A stretch of 57,054 nt of DNA from CAVHIG01 sp963636105. GTDB taxonomy: Bacteria; Bacillota; Clostridia; Peptostreptococcales; Anaerovoracaceae. The notes beneath the pieces are model-generated. The model was not told the origin of the DNA. It made no database searches and was given only the letters and a program-made list of their open reading frames with translations. Shown piece by piece: positions 1 to 7,613 of the stretch (position 1 is the stretch's first letter; every line of letters begins with the position of its first letter). The translations under genes were made by a program, and so were the position numbers. The stretch covers positions 1 to 57,054 of the forward strand of contig CAVHIG010000003.1 in the NCBI GenBank assembly GCA_963636105.1. Direction: 5' to 3'.

Positions 1-64
1 ATCGCTTGCTGTCTCTAGCTGCTCGTCACAAGGGCCTGCAGCCAGCTACCACCCCCAAATCTTC

Positions 65-93
65 CTTACAACAATAATTTGATAAAGTATAAA
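65..93 (+). promoter_or_regulatory. Possible sigma-A promoter of the aminotransferase gene
   Basis: CTTACA (65-70), a 17-bp spacer and TATAAA (88-93) lie in an AT-rich stretch about 30 bp before the start codon. The -35 box matches the consensus at only four of six positions, so this is a weak call. A purine-rich GAGGAG ribosome-binding site follows at 113-118. Confidence 0.35.
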
Positions 94-124
94 AACCTAA
101 AAATATAGAAAAGAGGAGATAAAA

Positions 125-1654
125 ATGAGTATAGAGGAAAACAAGAGAACGGCTGACCCGGGAATAAATGGCAGCGGAGTATATCGCTGGGACGATCCGG
201 ATGAGATAAATCACAGATTGGCGGAGCTTACATCGCAGCCGGTCTGGGAGGTAAATGACGACTATTACGAAAATACGATTTTGAAATATTACGATGAAAA
301 GTGCAAGCGCTCGCGGGAGATTTACGAGGAAGCGAAGGAATACATCCCTGGCGGAGTGCAGCACAATCTGGCATTCAATAAGCCGTTTCCGGTGGCCTTT
401 GCCAAGGCGAGCGGGGCGCACCTTTATGACGAGGACGGAAATGAATATATAGATTTTTTGCAGGCAGGCGGGCCGACGATTCTCGGCAGCAATTATGCGC
501 CGATACGCAAGGCGGTCGAGGAACTGCTGGAGACTTGCGGGCCGGTTACGGGGCTTTTGCACAAGGCGGAGCTCATGATCGCAAAGGAGATAAATAAGCA
601 CATGCCAAATGTGGAGATGTTCCGTATGCTGGGAAGCGGCACGGAGTCAGTCATGGCGGCGCTCAGAATCGCGCGTATCGCAACCGGCAAGAAGCGCGTC
701 ATCAAAATCGGCGGAGCGTATCACGGCTGGTCGGATCAGATGGTATATGGCCTTAAAATCCCGGGAAGCCGCGGACTTTTGGAATCTCACGGAATACCCG
801 GCTCGGCGTATGAGCGCACGGATGAGGTGCGTCCGAATGATTTGGACATGCTTGAGGGTATGCTGAAGAGAAATAAGATGAAGGGGGGAACGGCGGCAGT
901 TATCGTGGAGCCGGTAGGTCCGGAGAGCGGTACGCGTCCTGTGGCCTTCGACTATAACAAGGGCGTGCGCGCGCTTTGCGATAAGTATGGCGCGCTCATG
1001 GTGTTCGATGAGGTAGTGACGGGCTTCCGCGTGGGTCTTTCGGGTGCGCAGGGGCTTTTTGACATCGTTCCAGACCTTACAATATTTGGAAAAATCGTAG
1101 CCGGCGGATATCCCGCGGCTGGAGGTGTCGGCGGCAAAAAGGAGTATGCGCAGCTTATGGCAGCCGGCTTGGCGACAGGAAAGCATAGAGCCTATGTAGG
1201 CGGCACGCTTGCGGCAAATCCTCTCTCGTCACTTGCCGGATATACGGCTATTCGTGAGATTGCGCGCACGGGTGCCTGCGAAATTGCCGGTCGCGCGGGA
1301 GACAGGCTGACGGATGGGCTAAAAAGTCTGCTCGATAAGTACGGCTTGCCATTTGTGGCATATAATCAGGGAAGCATAGTGCATCTGGAATGTACAGGCG
1401 CGATGAGCTTTGATTTCTCGTCGTTTAACCTTGCAAAATCTGCTATGGGACTTCTGAAAAAGAAGGATATGATGTACGAGCGCAAGGATTCTATGGAGCG
1501 CATGGGAGCGGCATATATGGCAAACGGCATTGTGACCCTTGCGGGCAGCAGGCTGTACACATCCATGGCGGATACGGATGAGGTCATAGATGAAGCTTTG
1601 AATCGTTTTGAGCATGTGTTTAAGGAAGTAGTGAAGACAGGGAAGTGCAGGTAG
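125..1654 (+). CDS. Class-III PLP aminotransferase, glutamate-1-semialdehyde aminomutase-like
   Basis: A 509-residue PLP enzyme of the class-III (fold type I) family, closest in pattern to glutamate-1-semialdehyde 2,1-aminomutase. The family landmarks are in order: an N-terminal LYDEDGNEYIDF strand, GSGTESVMAALRIAR for phosphate binding, GAYHGW, VIVEPVG, MVFDEVVTGFR with the cofactor Asp at residue 295, and FGKIVAGGYP with the Schiff-base Lys at residue 323. It is about 70 residues longer than typical HemL, with an extra N-terminal segment of about 55 residues. No haem-pathway gene lies nearby. The next genes are a sugar kinase and a class-II aldolase, so a catabolic transamination or aminomutase role is more likely than tetrapyrrole synthesis; that is inference. 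The start is supported by GAGGAG seven bases upstream. The substrate is unknown. Confidence 0.9.
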   Translation: MSIEENKRTADPGINGSGVYRWDDPDEINHRLAELTSQPVWEVNDDYYENTILKYYDEKCKRSREIYEEAKEYIPGGVQHNLAFNKPFPVAFAKASGAHLYDEDGNEYIDFLQAGGPTILGSNYAPIRKAVEELLETCGPVTGLLHKAELMIAKEINKHMPNVEMFRMLGSGTESVMAALRIARIATGKKRVIKIGGAYHGWSDQMVYGLKIPGSRGLLESHGIPGSAYERTDEVRPNDLDMLEGMLKRNKMKGGTAAVIVEPVGPESGTRPVAFDYNKGVRALCDKYGALMVFDEVVTGFRVGLSGAQGLFDIVPDLTIFGKIVAGGYPAAGGVGGKKEYAQLMAAGLATGKHRAYVGGTLAANPLSSLAGYTAIREIARTGACEIAGRAGDRLTDGLKSLLDKYGLPFVAYNQGSIVHLECTGAMSFDFSSFNLAKSAMGLLKKKDMMYERKDSMERMGAAYMANGIVTLAGSRLYTSMADTDEVIDEALNRFEHVFKEVVKTGKCR

Positions 1655-1655
1655 G

Positions 1656-1735
1656 TGGAGCGGTGAGCGGTTAGTGAGAGGTAGCTTTTCGGCTCGCCGA
1701 AAAGCATCCGACAGCCAACGGTCAACAGCCGACAG
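1656..1735. repeat. Degenerate heptanucleotide repeats around a hairpin
   Basis: Directly after the aminotransferase stop codon the spacer consists of degenerate 7-mers such as GAGCGGT, GAGCGGT, TAGTGAG on one side and CAACGGT, CAACAGC, CGACAGC on the other. They flank a perfect 10-bp hairpin (GCTTTTCGGC, loop TC, GCCGAAAAGC, 1684-1705). The same arrangement recurs near 3.4, 54.8 and 56.7 kb. The hairpin lacks a good T-run, so it is not a clear intrinsic terminator. Confidence 0.6.
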
Positions 1736-1802
1736 CCCCTCCCTATAGAAAGGAATACATCGGCCAATAGCCGACAGCCCCTCCCTATAGAAAGGAATAC
1801 AT
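1727..1802 (+). repeat. 42-bp-period direct repeat carrying two ribosome-binding sites
   Basis: A 34-bp identical block occurs at 1727-1760 and again at 1769-1802, giving a 42-bp period. Each copy contains AGAAAGGAATACAT, so the AGAAAGGA Shine-Dalgarno sequence is duplicated; only the second copy sits correctly before the kinase start at 1805. Confidence 0.85.
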
Positions 1803-1804
1803 AT

Positions 1805-3400
1805 ATGGAATTTGATAAAAATATATCGCCTGACACAGGAGTCAGGTGCGAAGAAGGCTGTATGTCAAAGCCTTGCAAGCGCTACATTCTCGCGCACGAC
1901 ATGGGTACAAGCTCAGACAAGGCGGTGCTTGTAGATTACAGCGGAAACATCGTCGCGACTGCGGTAGAGGCCTATCCTACGTATTATCCGAATCCAGCGT
2001 GGGTGGAGCAGGATCCGGAGGATTACTGGCAGGCTGTCGCAAAGGCCTGCCGCCGCATAATCTCCGAAAACAATCTGGATCCGGCTTCTATCAAGGGCAT
2101 CGTTTTTTCCACACAGGCGCAGGGTATCATTCCTGTAAGCGAGGATGGCGAGGTATTGTACAACAATATCACATGGGTGGATGGCAGAGCAGAAAAGCAG
2201 GCGCAGAGCATTATGAAAAAGCTCGGCGGCAAGAAAATCTTTTCAATAGTTGCCGGTACTCCGATAATGGGCAAGGATTGCATCGCAAAAATCGTTTGGC
2301 TCAAGGAGGAAAGGCCGGAGATTTATGCCAAAACACATAAGATCTTGGATGTAAATGGCTATTTGAAATTTAAATTGACCGGAAGCATGGTCACAGAGCT
2401 TTCAGGCGCTTCTTCCTATGGCTTGGATTTGAAAAAGAAGGAGTGGCTCGGTGTCATGAAGTATACAGGCGTAGACATGGACAAGCTGCCGCCGCTTGTG
2501 TGCAGTACCGATATCGTAGGCGGCGTGACGGAAGAGGCGGCGGCAGATACCGGTTTGCTTGCGGGCACACCTGTGCTGGGCGGCTGTGATGACGTGCAGG
2601 CTGCGGCTGTCGGCTCGGGCATGTGCGGTGACGGAGATCTGCATATTTATCTGGGCACATCTGCCTGGGTAGCCTGCGCAAGCCGCACCGCGGATAAATT
2701 TATGCATGGAGCGGCAGCCATACAGTCGGCCGACCGCGAAATGAACCTGATTGCGGGCATTACAGAGTCGGCCGGCGCAAATATACAGTGGATCTGCGAT
2801 CAGTTTTTCGCCCGTGAAAAGGAGGAATACGGAGAAGGTATCTATGCCTATATGGACAGCGTAGTTCAAAAAATTCCGCCGGGAAGCGACCACCTGATAT
2901 GCACGCCTTGGATGCTTGGGGAACGCTGCCCCGTTTCCTCGACAACGACGCGCGCCACACTTTTCAACATGACTATGGTGCATACGCGCGAGCACTTGAT
3001 GCGCGCAGTATACGAGGGAATAGGCTACAATCTGCGCTGGATTTTGGAAAATTACCAAAAGGATTACGGCTTTTCCTGCGACAACTTCAGAATTATAGGC
3101 GGCGGAGCGCTGGATGACGCCTGGATGCAGATGATAGCGGATATTACAGGCAAGCACTTTGCGGTTGTAAGGGATCCGAGAAACGCCGGAGCTGTGGGAG
3201 CCGCGGTGGTTGCGCTCATAGGCCTCGGCTACCTTCCGGGCTTTGAGGCGGCCAAGGACTTTGTGCAGATCGAACGCAGTTACCGCCCAAATCCTGAGAA
3301 TCGCGCGATTTACGACAAATTGTTTTTAGATTACAAAAATGTATATCGCGCCCTGGAATCAGCGTATAAGCTTGCAAATGGGGAGAGATTCGCCAGTTAG
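1805..3400 (+). CDS. FGGY-family carbohydrate kinase, xylulokinase-like
   Basis: A 531-residue ATP-dependent sugar kinase of the FGGY family (ASKHA fold). The N-terminal phosphate-binding motif is ILAHDMGTSSDKAVLVD. The second domain carries GGCDDVQAAAVGSGM with the candidate catalytic Asp, then YLGTSAWVACAS and the adenosine-side GGGALDDAWMQMIADITG. The pattern resembles xylulokinase, but FGGY kinases act on many sugars and polyols, so the substrate is open. The start at 1805 has a good AGAAAGGA site; an inner ATG at 1862 would place the protein start where the family usually begins but has only weak SD sequence, so both are possible. With the class-II aldolase downstream it could form a kinase-aldolase route for a sugar or sugar alcohol. 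Confidence 0.9.
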   Translation: MEFDKNISPDTGVRCEEGCMSKPCKRYILAHDMGTSSDKAVLVDYSGNIVATAVEAYPTYYPNPAWVEQDPEDYWQAVAKACRRIISENNLDPASIKGIVFSTQAQGIIPVSEDGEVLYNNITWVDGRAEKQAQSIMKKLGGKKIFSIVAGTPIMGKDCIAKIVWLKEERPEIYAKTHKILDVNGYLKFKLTGSMVTELSGASSYGLDLKKKEWLGVMKYTGVDMDKLPPLVCSTDIVGGVTEEAAADTGLLAGTPVLGGCDDVQAAAVGSGMCGDGDLHIYLGTSAWVACASRTADKFMHGAAAIQSADREMNLIAGITESAGANIQWICDQFFAREKEEYGEGIYAYMDSVVQKIPPGSDHLICTPWMLGERCPVSSTTTRATLFNMTMVHTREHLMRAVYEGIGYNLRWILENYQKDYGFSCDNFRIIGGGALDDAWMQMIADITGKHFAVVRDPRNAGAVGAAVVALIGLGYLPGFEAAKDFVQIERSYRPNPENRAIYDKLFLDYKNVYRALESAYKLANGERFAS

Positions 3401-3475
3401 CAGTTAGTGGGCAGCTAACTGCTAACAGCTAGCAGCTCATCACTCACAGCTAACAGCTCATCACTCACAGCTAAT
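3396..3475. repeat. Heptanucleotide/21-bp repeats and hairpin at the kinase stop codon
   Basis: A 12-bp perfect inverted repeat (GTTAGCAGTTAG at 3396-3407 with CTAACTGCTAAC at 3415-3426) overlaps the kinase stop codon. It is followed by two 21-bp direct repeats (3434-3454 and 3455-3475, one mismatch) built from 7-mers of the type AGCTCAT, CACTCAC, AGCTAAC. No gene is seen here. Confidence 0.75.
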
Positions 3476-3507
3476 TCTAAAAAGTAGGCTTTTTAGAATT
3501 AGCTGTG
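3466..3507. terminator. Perfect 19-bp stem hairpin, possible terminator
   Basis: CACAGCTAATTCTAAAAAG (3466-3484), loop TAGG, then the exact complement to 3507. The stem contains A5/T5 runs at its top, and no T-run follows the 3' arm. It probably ends transcription of the kinase gene or forms part of the repeat family. The hairpins near 54.9 and 56.8 kb share the GTAGG loop region. Confidence 0.55.
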
Positions 3508-3553
3508 AAAAGACAGTAGTGTAGTGCCGACGCAAGGCGGCGGAATGGAGATT

Positions 3554-3781
3554 TTTATAGAAGTTTTTTGCTTTTACGGCGGAAAACTTCTATAAATTTT
3601 AAGGTAGATGCGTCCATATGCCTCACAAGCTGGAAATTATAGCCTAAAATATTGCATAATTGTAAATATATGCAATACATTATATGACATTTTAACCATA
3701 ATCAAGCTAAAATAACAATATATAGATTTCGCGCTTTTGAATTTATTGTAGATTTTTTGATTTTAGCTGCTTTTCTACAAT
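3554..3781 (-). mobile_element. 228-bp AT-rich element with hairpin ends, inverted copy
   Basis: Read on the minus strand, this segment aligns along its whole length with 54955-55183 (229 bp). Shared blocks include ACAATTATG, TATAATGTATTGCATATA and CCAGCTTGTGAGG. Each end is a hairpin: TTTATAGAAGTTTT (3554-3567) with its perfect complement at 3583-3596, and ATTGTAGA (3745-3752) with TCTACAAT (3774-3781). It contains no coding region. Hairpin-ended small elements resemble non-autonomous IS200/IS605-type or MITE/REP elements; that assignment is inference. Confidence 0.65.
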
Positions 3782-3811
3782 ATTTTTTGATTTTAGCTGT
3801 TTTTCTATAAT
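3752..3811. repeat. 30-bp tandem duplication at the element end
   Basis: The 30 bp at 3752-3781, including the outer hairpin arm, are repeated at 3782-3811 with two differences (CTGCTTTTCTACAAT versus CTGTTTTTCTATAAT). This looks like a terminal duplication of the 228-bp element. Confidence 0.8.
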
Positions 3812-3870
3812 ATTTCTTGTTGAAATAGCCTGTCTTTGCACTTATTCAACAAGGTTAAATAAGTTTGAAA

Positions 3871-3991
3871 GAATACAAATGAAGAACACAAATGAAGAAC
3901 ACAAATGAGATAAAGAATACAAATGAAGAATACAAATGAAGTGAATAATACAAATAAAGAATACAAATAAAATAAAATAAATAATACAAAT
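3871..3991 (+). repeat. A-rich 13-bp tandem repeats upstream of the aldolase
   Basis: Degenerate units of the form GAATACAAATGAA or GAACACAAATGAA repeat about seven to eight times with small insertions, ending just before the GAAAGGGA ribosome-binding site of the aldolase gene (start 4008). The array lies in the promoter or untranslated leader, where unit number could change expression. Confidence 0.8.
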
Positions 3992-4007
3992 ATTTGAAAG
4001 GGAAAAT

Positions 4008-5630
4008 ATGAACGCAAGCTTTGAATATATAAAAAAATACGCGGCGATGCTGGCAGGTGCGGAGACAGGTGCGCGTCTTTTTCTGGAGACGGAGGAAGGA
4101 GTGCTTGCAACGAAAAAGGGCGCGGACCTTGCAAATCTCGCCGAAAATGACATTGAGAGGATATCCGGTGCGATTTTCTTAGGAGATAAGCGCGGCAGGG
4201 AGGGAAAAAGTGAGGAAAGTCACAGGCTCCGTGCCGCTGTGATTTCAAAGACTCCGGCTTGCCAAATGTGGCTCAGCCGTGGCGAGGAGCTCATCCCCTC
4301 ACTTGATGATATGGCTCAAATTATCGGCACGCGCGCTGAGGTAATAGATGGCAGCGAAGGCTTTGAAAAAGTCGCGGACAGACTGGCACGCGCGCTGCGC
4401 ACAAATGCAGGCTGCTTCGTAACTACGGGTAGGGATGCAAACGGCGCTTATCTTGGATATACTCTCACGGTGGGCCGCACTCCCTATGAAGCCATAGTTG
4501 CTATGACAGTTTTGGAAAAATCTGCCGAGGTGAGTCTCCTTGCCGAAAACCTCGGTGGTGCCTGTCAAATCGCGCCTTGGGAACGTAAGCTTATGCGCTT
4601 TGTATATATGAAAAAATATTCCAAGGCCGAAGAAAAGGCGAAGCTCGAAGAGAATAGAGAGGCCGCCGCTGGTAAAGAAGAAGTCGGTGGAAAAAGAGAG
4701 GCCGCCGCAGAGAAGACGAAGGCAGCAGAAACTCCGGAGACCGGTGAAATTGCAAACGCAGCAGAAACTCCGGAGACCGGTGAAATTGCAGGATCTGCAA
4801 AAATCACAGAAAGCGGCGAAGAAGGCCTTCGCGAAATGCTCGTCGAATACGGCAAAATGCTCGTCGCCTCAGGCCTTGTGCAGGGCACCTGGGGAAATCT
4901 CTCAGTGCGCCTTGACGGAGAGCACATGCTCGTCACACCTTCGGGTCTCGATTATATGCGCCTTGCGCCGGCTGACATGGTAAAGGTAAAAATAAAAACT
5001 TTGGAATATGAGGGCGATTTGAAGCCGACCTCGGAAAAGGGCTTGCATGCCGCGATTTACAGGAATCGCCCGGATGTGCGCGCTATAATACATACTCACT
5101 CGAAGTATTGCAGCGTCTTTGCGGCGGCGCACAAGGACCTGCCAGTACCGGAGCAGGAAAATCCGGCGGCGCACAAGGACCTGCCAGTACCGGAGCAGGA
5201 AAATCCGGCGGCGCACAAGGACCTGCCAGTACCGGAGCAGGAAAATCCGGCGGCGCACAAGGACCTGCCAGTACCGGAGCAGGAAAATCCGGCGGCGCAC
5301 AAGGACCTGCCAGTACCGGAGCAGGAAAATCCGGCGGCGCACAAGGACCTGCCAGTACCGGAGCAGGAAAATCCGGCGGCCCACAAGGACCTGGCAGCGC
5401 CGTTTTCAAATCCGGTGAAGCTTGCGGCCTACGCACTGCCCGGGACAAAGGCCCTTATGAAAAATACCGCGGCCGCCGTGGGAAAAAACAATGGCGCTAT
5501 CATGGCAAACCATGGTATGATTGTATGTGGAGAAGACATAGAGGCAGCCTTTAAAAATGCCCGCGCACTGGAGGCCTTGGCAAGGGAAAACGGGAGAGTA
5601 AAGCAAAATGACAAAAAATGCGAATTCTAA
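4008..5630 (+). CDS. Two-domain class-II aldolase/adducin-family protein with internal repeats
   Basis: A 540-residue protein with two class-II aldolase-like parts. Residues 1-210 look like a degenerate copy (YEAIVAMTVLEKSAEVSLLAENLGG resembles the family C-terminus) without zinc ligands. A charged linker (about 210-270) with a duplicated AAETPETGEIA follows. Residues 275-540 are a complete domain: GTWGNLSVRL, TPSGLDY, candidate catalytic Glu343, zinc ligands His362 and His364 (HTH) and His502 (MANHGMIVCG). Six exact copies of a 14-residue unit (HKDLPVPEQENPAA) are inserted between the HTH and the third His. Without them the HTH-to-His distance is near the family norm. A role like L-fuculose-phosphate or ribulose-phosphate aldolase is plausible. 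The gene overlaps the next by 23 bp. RBS is GAAAGGGA at 3996-4003. Confidence 0.85.
   Translation: MNASFEYIKKYAAMLAGAETGARLFLETEEGVLATKKGADLANLAENDIERISGAIFLGDKRGREGKSEESHRLRAAVISKTPACQMWLSRGEELIPSLDDMAQIIGTRAEVIDGSEGFEKVADRLARALRTNAGCFVTTGRDANGAYLGYTLTVGRTPYEAIVAMTVLEKSAEVSLLAENLGGACQIAPWERKLMRFVYMKKYSKAEEKAKLEENREAAAGKEEVGGKREAAAEKTKAAETPETGEIANAAETPETGEIAGSAKITESGEEGLREMLVEYGKMLVASGLVQGTWGNLSVRLDGEHMLVTPSGLDYMRLAPADMVKVKIKTLEYEGDLKPTSEKGLHAAIYRNRPDVRAIIHTHSKYCSVFAAAHKDLPVPEQENPAAHKDLPVPEQENPAAHKDLPVPEQENPAAHKDLPVPEQENPAAHKDLPVPEQENPAAHKDLPVPEQENPAAHKDLAAPFSNPVKLAAYALPGTKALMKNTAAAVGKNNGAIMANHGMIVCGEDIEAAFKNARALEALARENGRVKQNDKKCEF
5127..5402 (+). repeat. In-frame 42-bp tandem repeat, six copies plus a partial one
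   Basis: Units start at 5127, 5169, 5211, 5253, 5295 and 5337 and look identical; a seventh, diverged and truncated, begins at 5379. The unit is 42 bp, so the reading frame is kept whatever the copy number. The array is open in several frames on both strands, which produces spurious ORFs. Identical copies indicate recent expansion. Confidence 0.95.
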
Positions 5631-6273
5631 AAAACCTATGGGAGCAGGCGTGCCAAATATAGCTGCCGGTGTGGCTTTCTTTGTGGCAGCGATGGTTTTG
5701 CCTGTATATAAATTTTGGGGACTGGTGCTTGCCGCGGCAATTGCGTGTGTCGCCTACTTTGTGCTGAGTGGCAGGCGCAAGAAGCAGATAGCCGCCATGC
5801 CTGCGCCAAAGCCTGTCAAAACGAGAAGCGAGGCAGTTTCCGCAATGCTTGACGAGGGAAGCGAAAAGCTTACGACTTTAAAGGCACAGATTCAAAGCTC
5901 AAAGGTAGCGGCGACTGTGGAGAGCATGGCACTCACATTGGAAAAGCTTGCGGACAACCTTGAGCGTGATCCAAAAGACCGCGGCAAAATCAGGACGGTG
6001 GCGGTGCATTATGTGCCGATGATCACTGATTTGGTAAAAAATTACATAAACCTCGAGCAGCAGGGCGTGGAAGGGAGCAATATCTCCACTTCTATGGCCG
6101 ATATTGAGGCCGGCCTTGCAAATATCGACGTGAGCCTGAAAAAATACCTGGACGACATGTTTGAAGATGATAAAATGAGCATTTCCGCCGATATTGCGGT
6201 GCTGCAGCAGCTTATGGATGGAAATGGCAGCAATGTAAATAAAATGAATTTCGACGAAATATTAGAGAAGTAA
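5608..6273 (+). CDS. XpaC-family membrane protein (5-bromo-4-chloroindolyl phosphate hydrolysis family)
   Basis: A 221-residue protein with two adjacent membrane segments (about residues 15-31 and 35-53), a basic RRKK turn and a soluble helical domain. The pattern TRSEAVSAMLDEGSEKL, RTVAVHYVPMITDLVKNYINLEQQ and KKYLDDMFEDDKMSISADIAVLQQLM is that of the XpaC family, whose biochemical role is poorly defined. In Bacillota, XpaC genes typically sit before telA-like genes, as here. The start lies 23 bp inside the aldolase gene, preceded by GGGAGAG, so translation may be coupled. It probably acts at the cytoplasmic membrane. Confidence 0.85.
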   Translation: MTKNANSKKPMGAGVPNIAAGVAFFVAAMVLPVYKFWGLVLAAAIACVAYFVLSGRRKKQIAAMPAPKPVKTRSEAVSAMLDEGSEKLTTLKAQIQSSKVAATVESMALTLEKLADNLERDPKDRGKIRTVAVHYVPMITDLVKNYINLEQQGVEGSNISTSMADIEAGLANIDVSLKKYLDDMFEDDKMSISADIAVLQQLMDGNGSNVNKMNFDEILEK

Positions 6274-6329
6274 AAATAGGAAAATCAGACGCTGGAGCAA
6301 AATAGGAAAAACAGGATTGGAGGAAAAAT

Positions 6330-7571
6330 ATGTCAGAAGAAAAATTGATGCCGGAAATGATGAAGGATGCGGACGGAATGATGGAAATGACGGAGGGGCA
6401 AACCTTGACAGCTTTTGCAGATAAGGAAGAAAATGCCATACCGGTGCTCATCGTTCCTGGTGAAGAGGAAGCCTACGCAAAGCAGCAGGCGCTCGCCGCG
6501 CAGCCAGCGGCACAGCCGGAAATCAAGGAAGTCAATATCGAAGACAAGATTCAGCTGACCGATGCTGAGCGCAAGGCAGTTGAGGATTTTGCGGCAAAGA
6601 TAGATATCAGCAATACGACGCATATTTTGCAATATGGCGCGGATGCGCAGTCAAAAATCTCGCAGTTTTCCGACATGGCCTTGCAAAAGGTAAGGACAAA
6701 GGATCTGTCCTCTGTCGGAGATACGCTTGCCGAGCTGGTGGTTGAGCTCAAGGGCTTCGACCCTACGGAAGAGAAAAAGGGATTTTTGGGCATTTTCAAA
6801 AAGGCGGGAGCAGGTATCGCGCAGCTCAAGGCGCAGTATGATAAGGCTGAGGTCAATGTAGAAAAGGTTGTCGACGTGCTCGAGGGGCACCAGATAACTC
6901 TGACAAAGGACATCGCTGTGCTTGATGAGATGTTTAAGGCAAATTTGACAAACTTTAGGCAGCTTTCCCTGTATATCGTGGCGGGCAAGAAAAAGCTCGC
7001 TGAGGCGCAGAATGTGACAATTCCCGAGATGCGCAGAAAGGCGGAGCTTTCGGGAGCTTTGGAGGACGCGCAGGCGGCGAATGACTTCGCAAATCTCACA
7101 AATCGCTTCGAAAAGAAGCTGCACGACCTCGACCTGACAAGGACGGTCTCCCTGCAAATGGGTCCGCAAATCAGATTGATCCAAAACAATGACGCGCTTA
7201 TGGTCGAGAAAATCCAGACCACACTTCTCAACACGATACCACTCTGGAAGAGCCAGATGGTGCTCGCACTCGGCCTTGCTCACAGCGAACAGGCGATGAA
7301 CGCGCAAAGGGCAGTTTCCGACACGACAAACGAGCTGCTCAAGAAAAACGCGGAGCTGCTCAAGCAGACTACGGTCGGCGTTGCAGAGGAATCCGAGCGC
7401 GGAATCGTGGATATAGAGACCTTGCAGCATACAAATCAAATGCTGATAGACACGCTGGATGAGGTAGTGAAAATTCAAAACGACGGCAGGGCAAAGCGCA
7501 AGGCGGCCGAGGTCGAGCTTTTGAACATCGAAAATCAGCTCAGGGACAAGATGCTTGAGTTCAGAGGTTAG
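6330..7571 (+). CDS. TelA-family toxic-anion/envelope-stress resistance protein
   Basis: A 413-residue soluble, mostly helical protein of the TelA family. Typical segments are ISQFSDMALQKVRTKDLSSVGDTLAELV, KGFLGIFKKAG, LTKDIAVLDEMFKANLTNFRQLSLYIVAGKKKL, QMGPQIRLIQNNDALMVEKIQTTLLNTIPLWKSQMVLALGL and the C-terminal NQMLIDTLDEVVKIQNDGRAKR. Length agrees with the family. Homologues are linked to tellurite, lantibiotic or cell-wall antibiotic tolerance, and they usually neighbour XpaC. An acidic N-terminal 85 residues is poorly conserved. It follows xpaC-like by 56 bp with GGAGG eleven bases before the start. Confidence 0.92.
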   Translation: MSEEKLMPEMMKDADGMMEMTEGQTLTAFADKEENAIPVLIVPGEEEAYAKQQALAAQPAAQPEIKEVNIEDKIQLTDAERKAVEDFAAKIDISNTTHILQYGADAQSKISQFSDMALQKVRTKDLSSVGDTLAELVVELKGFDPTEEKKGFLGIFKKAGAGIAQLKAQYDKAEVNVEKVVDVLEGHQITLTKDIAVLDEMFKANLTNFRQLSLYIVAGKKKLAEAQNVTIPEMRRKAELSGALEDAQAANDFANLTNRFEKKLHDLDLTRTVSLQMGPQIRLIQNNDALMVEKIQTTLLNTIPLWKSQMVLALGLAHSEQAMNAQRAVSDTTNELLKKNAELLKQTTVGVAEESERGIVDIETLQHTNQMLIDTLDEVVKIQNDGRAKRKAAEVELLNIENQLRDKMLEFRG

Positions 7572-7613
7572 AGCGACGGAGCAAAGTGACGCAAATTCCA
7601 GAAAAGGGAAAAT

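Noticed and set aside
5127..5402. CRISPR array
   Set aside because: Units are contiguous without unique spacers, and lie in frame within a coding gene; no cas genes are nearby.
5083..5448. Several overlapping ORFs on both strands through the 42-bp repeats
   Set aside because: The 42-bp unit has no stops in several frames, so long frames arise automatically; only the + frame continues into aldolase domains on both sides.
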